Assembly: GCF_024868665.1 (NCBI RefSeq)
Contig: NC_079895.1
Span: 8,067,069 to 8,131,068 of the forward strand
Direction of reading: 5' to 3'
Source: Triplophysa rosa
Taxonomy: Eukaryota > Chordata > Actinopteri > Cypriniformes > Nemacheilidae
Length of the DNA stretch: 64,000 bases
A program made the position numbers and the translations under genes. The notes below the pieces were generated by a model. That model worked only from the letters and a program-made list of their open reading frames with translations. It ran no database searches and was not told the DNA's origin. Positions 12,801 to 24,222 of the stretch are shown piece by piece (positions within the stretch are counted from its first letter, which is position 1; every line of letters begins with the position of its first letter).

Positions 12801-13892
12801 CTAAACACTCCTAGTTGCTAAGAATGTAAAAAATGAATTGATCTAACAATAAAATCAATATTTACAGAACTTAAAACTCAATTATAATTTGAAATACGCA
12901 CCATAGGGGATGCTCAGTCGAACCTGCTCCTTGCGGTAGCCTTCCAATGCTGCTGCCCAGCGGGTCACCTGTTCTGAGGTCTCATCTGCAATGGCAGCTC
13001 GCTCCACAGAGATCACCTGCCCATCCTCTACTAGATGGCCTTCTTCCCCTGCAGCTGCATCTGGATCGATCACTACCTCCACGGTCTCCACTGGTTTCAC
13101 GATCTCAAGAATATTTAATTTCTCTTCCCCTAAAACAAAGCACAGGTGCACCAGTGAGTTAGGTTTGTAAATACTTCTACTGCTGTAAATATTAATGTTT
13201 ATCTAAAAGGCACTAGTTGATATTTGTCCAGTTGCAATACTATTTATGATTATAAAATGTTACCCTGTTTCGTAACAATCTGCACACTGAGTTGTACTGT
13301 GCCATCTGTCTTCACTCCTTGATCGAACAGGCTGTGGTCAGGATGTAACTAAATGAGGAAACGACAGAGACCAGGAGAGAATACTTTAAACAATGAATAG
13401 ACACGTGCCTTTAGTGTACTATAGAGATTTCTGCTGGTGCAGATGATAATCACAGCCCAAGTAAAACTGACAGTTGTGTACTGAATGCACAGCCTAAGAA
13501 AATAAGTGTAGGGCCTACTATATAAAGATCAAACCAATACAAAATCACATACTAGAATATCTTGCAAACATATGTCATATCCATCCAGTTGGACCTGAAG
13601 ACGAGGCTCCAGTAACTTCTTCAGGTTACCAATCGGCTCATTGATGTCTATATCTTGTGTAATCAGTTCAGCTGCTGTAATGGTTTGCTCCTCAACTCTG
13701 AAGACAACAAACACACAAATAAACTAAATGTTTTTAAAACAAACATTGACACAACATTTATACTACACATTGAGAGAAGACGATAGAGACTACAGAAGAG
13801 AAAAACTGAATTTACCCCTCCTCTAGACACTCCTGTTTCTCCTGTCCATCGATCTCAATTTCAATCATCTCCTCTGTCTCACTTTTTGACAT
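3896..13892 (-). CDS. gabpa: GA-binding protein alpha chain (ETS transcription factor)
   Basis: Nine coding exons on the minus strand: 13816-13892, 13553-13697, 13264-13348, 12902-13129, 12570-12764, 8884-8937, 8539-8667, 8020-8212 and 3896-4160. They total 1371 nt (456 aa; human is 454). Domains in order: acidic N-terminus, OST-type domain (about 35-120), Pointed/SAM domain (about 165-245, with WAVWVMKEF and [13 protein letters not shown]), a linker, and an ETS domain (about 307-390, with [12 protein letters not shown] and the helix carrying [13 protein letters not shown]). GABPA binds GGAA sites in the nucleus, pairs with GABPB, and drives housekeeping and mitochondrial genes. The C-terminus (AAALEKDCC) differs from the mammalian end. 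The start ATG (13890-13892) lies 20 nt inside an exon whose acceptor is at 13913-13914, so an upstream 5'UTR exon is expected. Introns 5 and 8 are swollen by transposons. Confidence 0.96.
4697..6361. mobile_element. Non-autonomous hAT element, copy 1 (gabpa intron 8)
   Basis: Termini are TAGGGATGTTAAT and the inverted ATTGACATCCCTA. The flanks are CCTGTGAG (4689-4696) and CCTGAGAG (6362-6369), an 8-bp duplication with one change. About 470 bp at the left and 255 bp at the right match copy 2 at 10410-11377. The middle differs and holds another inserted element. There is no transposase. Confidence 0.85.
5636..6102. mobile_element. Nested hAT-like MITE inside copy 1
   Basis: The ends are TAGGGCTGTCACGATAA and the inverted TTATCGTGCAGCCCTA, giving inverted termini. 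I do not see an 8-bp duplication, so the borders may be eroded. The element is absent from the related copy at 10410-11377. Confidence 0.6.
7186..7955. mobile_element. Non-autonomous hAT element (gabpa intron 8)
   Basis: A 770-bp element with termini TAGGGCTGTG and CACAGCCCTA and a perfect 8-bp duplication TTCAAAAC (7178-7185 and 7956-7963). Subterminal regions are rich in CGATA repeats on both strands, as expected for transposase-binding repeats. There is no coding capacity. Confidence 0.9.
9095..9309. repeat. TTAA-flanked MITE (piggyBac-like)
   Basis: TTAA at 9095-9098 and TTAA at 9306-9309 bracket short inverted ends, AGGCGGGGT and ACCTCGCCT. A TTAA target is the piggyBac hallmark, but the termini are short, so the superfamily is tentative. 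Confidence 0.5.
9800..10247. repeat. MITE with about 30-bp inverted ends
   Basis: The left end GTGACCCTGGACAACAAAAC and the inverted right end GTTTTGTAGTGCAGGGTCAC pair over about 30 bp, including CAGTCTTAAG. There is no coding capacity. A 134-codon ORF starting at 9424 runs into it and is not credible. Confidence 0.75.
10410..11377. mobile_element. Non-autonomous hAT element, copy 2 (gabpa intron 5)
   Basis: A 968-bp element with termini TAGGGATGTTAAT and ATTGACATCCCTA and a perfect 8-bp duplication ATTCTGAT (10402-10409 and 11378-11385). It is the same family as 4697-6361 but has a different middle. Confidence 0.92.
11431..11507. repeat. 77-bp duplicate of the gabpa 3'UTR segment
   Basis: This segment nearly equals 3780-3856, starting GCGCACATCTGCTTACAAAC and ending GGTTTCCTCCCATCTTA, with about four mismatches. 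Both copies have the same orientation. It sits 45 bp beyond the duplication flanking hAT copy 2. Confidence 0.85.
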
Positions 13893-13912
13893 CCCTTCAA
13901 CTCCTTATTTAC

Positions 13913-14716
13913 CTAAAACAGAATGCATTTAGAACATGTGAAAAAGACATTTATTTAATCATCAGTATGACATTTATTTAATAATCAGTAAAAAAAAAGA
14001 GCAAAATCTATATTTCAAAATAAAACTTTATTTGTTGAAACTATTTTAGCGTTTAAATTGATGCAAAATAATAAATAATATCAAACGCCGTCGCAAACAT
14101 AGTAAATGTTCAGATAAACACATTAACATTAGTTCCTTGTACTTTAGTGGACTGAATATGAAGTCTCTAAAGTCTGCAACTCTCACGCAACACCGAGGCT
14201 TTGCCTCAGAATAGGCCCATCATAAAATCATTCCCATACTGTGGCTGATAATAAGCACAAAACGCACTTATTTATTAAATATGTATTTCTTTTGCTCTGT
14301 CCATTATCTATATAAAGAGTGGCTTGATTTAAACCCAACACTTTAATAATATATTTTCCACCAACGACTAGGTGGGAAGACGACTCGCGAATCGATACAA
14401 ACGCAGTTGCCATGTTGGAGTGGTTTTGGATTTCGTAATATAACCGCAAAGATCGAAGTAAAAAGCAGCTTTTCAAAACTTTTGAAACTTTTCGGGAGTA
14501 GCTACATATCAAGACTTTTGATTCTGGAAAGTTAAAACGGAAATGGAAGAAACGGAAACAAAACAAGAGAAGGGCAGATGTAAAAGCAGCCGGAAATCCT
14601 GGCCGAAGTCACGGCGGCTGACAGACTTCCGAAAACAGTCGTGCGACCGAAGAAACGGACGGAAACAACACGGAGTTTAATTATAAGATTCGTGAATGGT
14701 GTCATTTCCACGACAG
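13913..14716. promoter_or_regulatory. Likely bidirectional promoter of gabpa and the piggyBac-derived gene
   Basis: The two genes point away from this region. GGAA/TTCC ETS cores are dense: CCGGAAAT at 14590-14597, ACTTCCG at 14625-14631, and several further GGAA cores between 14525 and 14670. A YY1-like GCCATGTTGG lies near 14410. A good splice donor (CGACAG|GTACAA, exon end 14716) on the + strand could end a noncoding first exon joined to the acceptor before 15880. ETS sites suggest that gabpa may act on its own promoter (inference). Confidence 0.55.
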
Positions 14717-15886
14717 GTACAATCATTTTAGTCATCGAACGTGTTTAACTGTAAATATGTATGTATACCTGGCCTCTGTTAGCTGCCTAGCTTACGCTGT
14801 CGAGAGAGAGACACGCCTGAATGAACGGATCATCTACTACTCCCTCGAATAAGCTCACGCGTTATTTGGCACTGATTTACGTTTACTTGGTCTCTCTGTT
14901 AAATAGGTACAATGTTAAATTGACCCGCCTAAAGTACACCAAAGTTTTGTACGTTACCTACTTTTTGTCGAATGCGAGAGGGCTGGGTTATTGTCAGTAG
15001 TGTTAGCACTCCGGCTAGCTCAGTTCCCCCTCAGGATGCTAATAACTAGCTTAGCTCGCGTATCTCCGCCAGAAAGCGGGAAAACTGACACTCTTATAAA
15101 CTCGCATATATGTAACGAGGGTTTCTGTGTACATTAAGTGCATATACAATAAAATTACAGCCCACGTACCTCTTTATCGCGATCGGTAAGGTTGCGTTAG
15201 ATCTTTTGAGGAATAAAGCTGGGTGTCTGTAGTTTAGTGTGTGCTAATAAGTTGAGCGAATGTTCATACTGGTTTTTGGTCAACATTGCATTGGGGGCGG
15301 GGATGAGCAGGAGGCCTTGCTGCCCACTGACAGCAACATTACATACACCCCATCTAATGCAGTTTAGACAAATACTGTATTGTGGTGTTATTTTGTGTAA
15401 CGTTAAAATAATAGCTAGCGGCAGACAAGTAGGGTGTTGTGCTTCGGTGTATTGACTGGGGCTTTAAAAGGGCAATGCTAACATCATTGTTTTGAAACTC
15501 GTTACTTGGACATTGCTGTCAGTTTTTTTCCAGTAAAATATTTCGAGCATTACAAACTTACTAATAAAATTCTTTAGTCAGAGTTACAATGCTTGGTCCC
15601 CTTTTGTATAACGTTACATAAGACATCCTGAGCCCAGAACCCATTTATGTACTCGTAATTATATCATATTTATGTCGAATTTATATCAAGACCAAGACTA
15701 AAACGTATATTAGAATAGATTCGTTTAAGTATGCATGTAGTTAAAATCTTGTTTTAGTGCAGTGGTTGGTTGACTGGTAAGTAGGCGGTCCTTTACTGCT
15801 CAGAATGTGGCAGACAAAACACTGCATGTTTCTACATTTTTCTGCAGCTTAAAGTTATTTTTTGTCACTTTGTTTACAGTTCGTTC

Positions 15887-17818
15887 ATGGATGATGTATT
15901 ACACCTGGTTGATGGTGAAAGAGGCCAGACGGGTACTAAGCAATGGGCACAAGACTCTGAAACACTGAACAACACAGACTCTGAACCAAATCGCCAAGCA
16001 GCTGTTGACGAAGTCTCTGCTGAAGCGGGCCCTCTCGACGTGAATTACCAGTCCAAAGATGGGAGCTTAATATGGAGTCCGTCTCCTATCCAAACAGCAG
16101 GGACGTTACCGGTTGAATGTGCCATCAAAAAGACCCCTGGGCCAACCAAGTTTTCATGTTCTCGTGCTGAAGACATAAAATCAACGTTTGATTTATTTTT
16201 TTCAGAGTCTATGAGAAAGACTTTGATTACCTTGACCAATCTAGAGGCACAACGTGTGTTGGGTAAAGGCTGGAAAAAGCTGGACTGGAAAGACATACAG
16301 GGATATATTGGCCTTTTGATTCTGGCAGGCGTGTATCGATCCCGCCATGAGCCTTTAGCAAGTTTATGGCAAGGCGAGACTGGAAGGCCAATTTTTTGTG
16401 CTACCATGCGAAAGGGCAGGTTTATGACCTTATCAAGGATCATCTGCCTTAGTGACATGGACAAAAGACGGAAAAAGCGTGACAAACTGGCGGAAATTAG
16501 AGATTTCTGGGAGAAGTGGGTTAAAGGCCTGCGACTCGTGTTTAATCCAGGTCCAGATGTTACTGTGGGTGATTATCTGGTCCGTTTTAGAGGTCGCTGT
16601 CCCTTCAGAAATTTCATGCCCCAAAAACTGGGCAGATATGGAATTAAACTCTGGGCAGCATGTGATGCCAGGACAAGCTATGTGTGGAACATGCAGGTCT
16701 ACACTGGTAAACCTGATGATGGACAGCCAGTAAACAATCAGGCGAAGCGTGTGGTCCTAGACATGACGTCTGGTCTCCAGGGACACACCATCACATGCAA
16801 CCGTTTTTTCACCTCGTATGCTCTTGGTCAGGAGCTGCTCAAAAAGAACCTGACCATGATTGGACCAGTAAGGAAAAATAACACAGAACTCCCACTTGCA
16901 TTTCTATCATACAATAAAAGGGCTCAATACTCGTCTGAGTTTGCCTTCACTGACACACATACTGTTCTGTCTTATTTTTCTGAAAGAAAAAATGTGCTTT
17001 TCATGAGCACGCATCACAAAGATGCCACAGTAAGCATCAGGGACGACCATATGCCCAAAATAATATCAGACTACAACCGGACAAAAGATAGCGTTTCTAA
17101 CCTCGATAAGGTATTTTACTACTTTTGTGTACCTTTGTGTTATTTCCACATTTCATTAATTTCATATATTTTTCCTGTGGCTCAGTGGTTAGAGCATGTT
17201 GCTCGCAATGCCAAGGTCATGGGTTCAATCCCTGGGAATTGCACATAGTCAGAAACAAATGTATAATACAATGCAATGTAAGTCGCTTTGGATAAAAGCG
17301 TCTGCCAAATGCGTAAATGTATTAAAAGAGAATTGTCGATTGTTACAGCTGATAAGCTAAATGTTTTGTTTTTGTATGTCATTTTTCAGGTTCTTGGCAA
17401 ATACTCCTGCAAAAAAACATCATCACGTTGGTCCATGGTACTTTTTTACCACATGTTGGATGTCTCTGCCTACAATGCATTTGTTTTGTGGACAGAAATA
17501 AATCCTTCATGGAACAGAGGGATGAGCAACAGAAGGAGGCATTTTCTGGAAGAGCTAGGGAATGCTCTGGTGTTCCCATTAATGGAAAGACGACAGTATA
17601 TTCCCCGCACACCAGCCTCTCTCTGTTTGCTGAAGGAAGCACAACATTTGAAAGGAGATGACGCCCCCACCGCACCTACCCAGAGCAAAAGGAAAAGGTG
17701 TCGGGCATGTGGCAAAAAAAACAGAAAAACTAGCATGATGTGCCAAAAATGCAAAATGCCCATTTGCAAGGAACACGCGGTCATAACGGTCTACTGCCTA
17801 GTGTGTGCGAATCCATGA
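15887..17818 (+). CDS. piggyBac transposase-derived protein with substituted catalytic triad
   Basis: Two coding exons, 15887-17110 and 17390-17818, join in phase 0 for 550 aa. The ATG follows an acceptor (AG at 15878-15879), so a noncoding first exon is likely. After a low-complexity N-terminus (about 1-105), the PGBD transposase fold runs to about residue 490 and includes VRFRGRCPFRNFMPQK and NRFFTSYALG. A cysteine-rich C-terminus follows, with CRACG, CQKCKMPICKEH and CLVC. The three aspartates essential in piggyBac (D268, D346, D447) align with Gly228, Asn305 and Ser404; Asp407 keeps the fourth position. No frameshift or stop breaks the ORF, and AATAAA at 18071-18076 could end the transcript. 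This fits a domesticated DNA-binding protein without cutting activity. I saw no terminal repeats or TTAA flanks. Confidence 0.85.
17165..17322 (+). repeat. tRNA-derived SINE in the piggyBac-derived gene's intron
   Basis: It has an A-box-like TGGCTCAGTGGTTAGAG, a B-box-like GGGTTCAATCCC, and the common fish SINE tail AAGTCGCTTTGGATAAAAG followed by CGTCTGCCAAATG. It occupies about half of the 279-bp intron (17111-17389). Confidence 0.8.
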
Positions 17819-19118
17819 AGAGAATTTCGTGAACATTTCCCCATTTTTTACTGTTATGGTTACCATTTGTTTATTAATGGTAATTATTGTTCACTTTTGT
17901 TAAGTTTGTGGCTAGAAAATGTTTACGCAAGTATTTTATTTGTACACAGATTGAATTATCACTACGTATACCTGTTGTTTGCTCGTTATTGCTGTTTGGT
18001 TTCGTGACCTTTTTACTAGTTTATTTAATTAAGTTATTGAATTTATGTATATTTGTATAGAATTTGTTTTAATAAATGTTTCAAATGCTCAGTAATACCA
18101 GGGTCATATTTGTTGCAATCATTGCAAAAAAGTTAAAAAAAATATCTTCACAGTCAATAGTCTTTGATGGTGAATTATTATCCAAATAACTGTAGAAATG
18201 GTTCAGTCATTTGTGGATCAGTGCAGCCACAAGTGTCATTTGATGTCATTGTTTTCTCAGCAGATGTTAATGCATAACTATATAAATTAATATAAATATA
18301 TATTTTTACAGTCCTTTGAAGCTAATGAATAAAATACCGTAGAGAAAAACAATCTTATGTTTTCTTTATTTAAAAAAATTATCGTGGTGCAGTAGCTACA
18401 GTAATTTAATCTGCAAAAAATATGTACCAAGGAAAGGTGTTGCAGTGAATTTTGCATTGAGCAAATTAATCACTTTGCATACAGTATGTCCATAAAACGA
18501 TTTTGTCAGCTTTTGCTGCGCACCTTCATAAAGTTTTTCGCAAGTGAACAACTTTCGCAGAGATTTTTGGCTCACTATGCTTTTGATTAAATTATAAACA
18601 TTAATTAATTTGACTTCAGAAACATCCAGAGAACAGTCAATTCTGTTACCTCACAAATCAATAGGATCATTACATTTGTATTACTATAATGGCCTTTATA
18701 TTCAATGCCTTGTTGATTTCAAAATAAAAGGTGAAAAACTCAAAAGCATTCCTTTTGAAATATGCAATAGTGCAATATTTGTACAGTACTTTCTATAAAC
18801 TCAAGGTCATCCAAAACACAAGGAAATTATAATGCTACACAATTTTTATAAAAAATAAATGAAACCTTTTACAGTAGCTGAAATCACCTTTAGTTCTGAT
18901 CTTAACACCCGACTAAGAAACAGATAATGCACTTGATGTAAGATAAAATTCTAAGTGTCAGACCATCAGATGTATTGATAAATAAGAACTGCTCCAATTA
19001 CAATCGTTTCAGCGACATATTTCCTTTCACCGTTTTAAACAGAAAGAGGGTCATCAAGGTGCTTTCCAAATATACAAACTCTAACCATTCATCACAGGTG
19101 TGTGTGTGTCCACACTCT
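17819..19118. other. Convergent 3'UTRs of the piggyBac-derived gene and jam2
   Basis: AT-rich sequence without genes. A forward AATAAA at 18071-18076 serves the piggyBac-derived gene. A reverse AATAAA (TTTATT at 18365-18370) could serve jam2, whose 3'UTR would then span about 18340-19118. Confidence 0.5.
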
Positions 19119-22100
19119 TCAAAGCACAAAGGATTGTGTGTGTCTGTAATGTCTGGGCTGAGGAGACAAATGAACAATGGTCATTGTATTAGTCAGTTTT
19201 TGAACCTCTACCTATAGTAAAGGTGATGTGTGTCATTTTTTCACTGTTTAAATATTTTCTCCTAGCTCCTGTTTTTCACCTATTCAATTTGCAAAGAGGT
19301 TGATTTCCATATACTAAATGTATAGACAGTGAAAACTATCACACACATCACATTTAATACTAATTTGATTAACAAAGACAACTTGAATTATGGTCTAGTG
19401 AACCACGTATAGGAAAATTTTAAAAAATGTCAGGACTTACATCTGTTGGAGGGTTATAGCTGGTCTTGGCACTGAAAAGTAATAACCATCTTGTTTATAA
19501 AAGTCGATAATATATATTTTTGTTTTTATGTGTTAAAGGGCTAATGATACCTTTGCTTTTTGTCTCCTTTACTCTCTGTTGGCAAATGCAAGAATTTCAA
19601 TAGAGGATCAAGATAAAGAGAAGTTTAATACGAAAGAGGAATATAAAGTTTCTCATCAATCTGTATAGTTTTGACTGAAGTTTAACTCACTATGATGACA
19701 GCTACAACAGCATCCTCTCCTGCAGCACAGACAGACGGCTAGAATGAAAGAGAGAAGAAGCAAGAAGGCTCCCACTCCTACAGCTATAACTAAAGTCAGG
19801 TTCAGCTCAACTGAAACAGGGCACAACAAAATCATTTGTTATTAACCTTGAATGTTAACCTGTCAGGTTATTTCTCAATATTTCTATTTTTGATAATGCC
19901 CACAAAACTGATTCTTTACATATTGTGGTCTGTATCTTTATCCAAATAAATGTGGGTATAATGGACTACTTTATTTCAAAAGACTGAAATAATATTTGAG
20001 CTCTCATTATATTATCAATCTGTGTTTTGCTTACATTCTGTTATCCTCATATGCCGACCGGCACAACTTTTGGGTGCTCCCACCCCATTGGCGGCTTCAC
20101 ATCGATACTGGCCCTCATCAGATTTGGACACACTCTTGAACTTCTGTTCACAAGCGAGGAAGAAAAACAGCAGATGTAAAACAAACATGTCATGTAATGA
20201 AGGTATCAAAGCCAAACTATAATCAGTGTTGTTTTTACATGTTAACCATCAGAGGAAAAGGTTGCCGGAAGTTTAGTTTGTTTTAATCTATAACATCCCG
20301 AGTCCAGAGGGTGGCCCACTAGGGTCCTCTGTGATACTTATTGTGCCCCTATAGAAAGAGATTGAAACTAACCAGAGTCCCTGTTTTGGGGTCCAGGCTG
20401 TAGTTGATTTCAGGGGCTGAATTCAATGGTTTGTTGTCTTTGTACCAGCTGTAGGTGGCAGGGGGAACACTCAGTTTGTCTTTGCAGTGCATCTCGACAG
20501 AATAACCTCTCACAACTGTTTCTGGGACGTGACATGACGGTGCATGTGGGGGCACTGTTGGCGTAAGACTCATTAGCACTACATCATCATTAATGCTCAA
20601 TGGTAAAAACAATGCATCCAAAACCAAATGACAAAAAAAAGTTCCACTCTCACCAAGCACACTGAGAGTGACCATGACTTCCCCTAGCTTGATTTTGTCA
20701 TGGCGGGCTGTGACCTCACATTGATACACGCCTGAGTCTTTCTGTGTAACACCACGAAGGGTCACCGTTGCCCCGTCAATGGATGCACGGCCTTTAAATG
20801 AATCTGGTTACGGTATATAAAGAAAATGAAGATTTGCTTAAGAAACACATACTTATTCTGCAAGAAATCTCATTGATGTGATTGACAACTAATGGGTAAA
20901 AAATGTGTAAGTGTCTATTAGTGAGCAAAACAACAACACACCTGTAAATTCACCATCAAAATAAACATACGATACATCTTTGGCCCTCTTCTTCCATTCA
21001 ACACGGGGGTGTGTTTCTCTCTCTGTTCTGAACTCACAGGACAGTACGGCATCTTTTGCAAAAAAAAGATAAAGTGTCAGTTAATACGGTCTAAGAGCTC
21101 TTATACTGTATAACTCAACACTGAACAAAGTGTAATCAACTTACTTGTGTTTTCATGCACCTCCAATTTCGGTTTTCTGGTTGTCACGGTAACAGAAGCT
21201 GAAATATAAACTGCAGAAGAGAAGAGATGCTAGATTTATGCATAACTCCACATTATTTCATATCATGATTTACAGTGGAAGGTACAGAGCATGCAATTAT
21301 ATTCTTAGTTATAGGTGAAGAATCGTTTTTATTGTGACAAAAACTTCATTAACTTAAACGGCCACTTTTATTTATTTGAAATATCACTTCTACACATTGC
21401 ACAACTTTTCTCACATAATTCTAATCAGCACATGTTTATGCATGCATGCACACTCCCTGCATCAACAACTTTTTTTATCTCTGTTTTCTTTAAAAAATTG
21501 TAAGACAACATTTTCAGTTTTAGAGCTTTTAAGTTTTCGTTTAATTTTGTGAGGTGATTCATAACACAAAACATCACTTAAACTAATTCCTGCCGACTCT
21601 CTCTGGCCGTGCCAGGAGCGGGGATGTGTAGGAATGTCTGTAATGGATGTTCTGACAAACTCTAGCTTTGGATAGTGGGGGTGGCAGAGCAGGCCTGATA
21701 ACCTCCTTAAACACAGAAACCTTCTCATGGATTTCTGGAGAAAGTGTGAGAAAGTGTCTTTTGTTTTCTAGATGGTTAGTTTTTTTTACCCACAATCGGA
21801 GGCAAAGACTTGCTATACTTCTGTAACTAAAAAAACCCATTAAACCACAACCCATGGCACAAGGTATTTAACAATTTTTCTTTTCAGAAAATAATAATGT
21901 GTATTTTTTTATATGAAGAAACATTTTATATTATTTGTTAAATAAATTTCAAATAATCATACTAATAAAGTTTTTTTATAGGCCTAATTTGCACAAAGTT
22001 GTAATATACACTGTTAGACTAGGGTGGGATGGAGATTTTCTCATGGCATGCTCAGCATGCTGTCTTGATAATCACGATAATGACCAGTACACAAGAGTCA

Positions 22101-22558
22101 GTTAAGGGGCATCTACAACATGAAAGGGTCTCTGCCACAACATCTTCAGGAACATTTAATCACCCTCAGAATCTCATGTGTTCAAATGCTGCTTAAGAAG
22201 TTTGTTTGCGTCTTACAGGACCCCCACCCAGCCTATCCAGACACTCAAAGCATTCATCTAACTTTCAAACAACCCCCACACGCTGAAAAAATAATTGTAT
22301 TGCAAGAAAGACATAAATGAACGCGATAATATTTCAAATTTAAACAAATATTTTTGAAAAATGTAAAAAATTCAAATGATGAATGAAAGTGTTTTTTCTA
22401 CTCACTCTTTGTATAGCGTTCTAGTTTCGGACAAAATGTTATGTTTTTTAAAACGCATCATCCAGAATATCATGCAAATTTTAAAATGCCATAACAGTAT
22501 TCTTACCGTAGAGTAGCAACAGAAGAGCAGGGAAAGTTGATTTCTGTGTTATGGTCAT
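19119..22558 (-). CDS. jam2: Junctional adhesion molecule 2 (JAM-B)
   Basis: Ten coding exons on the minus strand: 22507-22558, 21145-21198, 20942-21052, 20654-20803, 20373-20554, 20035-20143, 19691-19810, 19551-19575, 19441-19471 and 19119-19157. They total 873 nt (290 aa; human JAM2 is 298). A short signal peptide (LLLLLYG) leads to a V-type Ig domain with the dimer motif RVE (within PRVEWKKR) and DSGVYQCEV, then a C2 Ig domain (SWYKD, DEGQYRCEA). A helix beginning about LTLVIAVGVGAF and a Cys-rich cytoplasmic start follow. The C-terminus HTQSFVL ends in a PDZ-binding tail like mammalian SFII. JAM-B acts at cell contacts and binds JAM-C; in fish it is known for myoblast fusion. The exon 3 acceptor (TTTGCAAAAG) is the least certain junction. 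A fish 'a' or 'b' assignment is not possible here. Confidence 0.93.
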
Positions 22559-24087
22559 CCTCAGGTTGTCCGACTACTTTGGAAGCGCGTGGAAACTGGT
22601 GCGAGATCTTTGCGCTCTTCAGAAGTTCTTGAAGACGGGTGCGCGCTCCCATCAAAGAACAGAGAACTGCGCGGGCACAGCGCTTTATTGTCACTACTTT
22701 GGCAGGCTACAATTAAATTATTCTGTCAATTCCTCTAAAAAACGGAGGATCAGAGCGCATACGAAACAAATTATAAAGACAATAAAATACAAAAGAATAT
22801 GCGAAAAAGGACAAACAAGTTATCAAAAAGTTTATCAATAACGTCTGCTAAAGTAGGCCTATTCTTTAAGGCCAGATGTGATATAAATATGTAGTATAAA
22901 TTAAGAGCTTGAATTGTTTCTTCATGTTTACACATGTTTACTAAATTAACATGCACGTTAATATAACATGAAAAACAGACTTTGTGATTAATCCATACAT
23001 ATAAGCCTACATGTGATATCCACCCAGTACTCCTTGGATGACTCACCACTCCTGTAGGCTAATTGTTTGACATTTCTGAAGAGAACTTGTAACTAACTTT
23101 TTTCATAATCATATCCATGTTAATATAATGTTTGAGAGACTACTACTTGAATATGATGGAGACATATAAGGTAGCCTATCTTAAAATGTAATAGATAAAA
23201 AGTTCATTGTAAACAAACAGGTCTGAACTTTGATTTGAACTTTAAAAATGTTACACACAATAATTAAATAAGGCTTTATTTAGATTATGATAATAGATAA
23301 ACGTGATGGCACATATAATTTTTAGACGTGACCAGACAAAAGCTAAAAGGGTCCAAATCAACTGACACACTAAGAGAAACAGAGGTGAGGGTAAAGATCA
23401 GCTTTCAACGGAATACGTAAGAATAACTATTTATATATTTCCTTTTTCTCAGCCATAAGAGTTTCTCCAACCTACCTTTTTCATTTATTTTTTTGTTTTG
23501 TGTTTTTATAATTTACAGTTTTTAATGTCTTTAAATGAACTACACATATGAAACATTGATTTCTAACGTCATACTTTGATTGTTCTCATGATTCTTTATT
23601 AAATCATCTTTTAAGAAATCAGAAAAGCAACTTTCTTGGGATATGTTTGGCAAGATGGATGCTCTTACTGGTTCTCAGCGTGGTATAATCTAACCGTCAT
23701 CCTCATTAAAACATGTTTATCTACTGTATGTGTACAAACAGGTCACTTAATGTTTAACAGATTTATCTTTAACATTTTGTCTCATTTTCTATTTTAGCTA
23801 AATGCAGATTATGTTCGGGGGAATTTGCTTTTGATTTTTGTCTTTTTGTTATGTATGCTTTTTAAACCTGGAGAGTAACACCTTACGCATGCTTTATATT
23901 TCCAAATGTTATATTTGTGGTTGGGTCCTTATCAGTAAAAGACTTAAACTACTACGCTTAATACCTTTATGTTAGGCTTTACATATATTCTTATACATAA
24001 TTATTAATTCATAATTCAAATATACTGTATAATAATCATAATTGTCCTCTGTAGCTTCAGTCAATCCATCACCACAGGATATTTCGT

Positions 24088-24222
24088 CGACACGAGTCAG
24101 GGGGCGAAAAAAGTAAAAGGATCATTCAATAAATTTGTGAAAGCTAACGTTAGCCACCATGAAGATGCCACGATCAACACTTCTACTGTTACTAACGTCG
24201 AGCCGCGAGAAGACACAAGTTA
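24088..24222 (+). pseudogene. Coding-like transposase N-terminal scrap
   Basis: Reads RHESG, then after a one-base shift AKKVKGSFNKFVKANVSHHE, ending at TAG after EPREDTS. The RHESGAxKxK style recalls the start of fish hAT/ZMYM-like transposases. A CTTGCGACGGCCCTGA terminus-like sequence lies at about 24940-24955. Weak evidence. Confidence 0.3.

Noticed and set aside
14228..14566. 112-codon minus-strand ORF upstream of gabpa (MATAFVSIRE)
   Set aside because: It lies where the gabpa 5'UTR and promoter should be, matches no family, and has no splice link in frame to the gabpa start.
17165..17250. Possible tRNA gene
   Set aside because: It has A and B boxes but no proper acceptor stem, and continues into a standard SINE tail.
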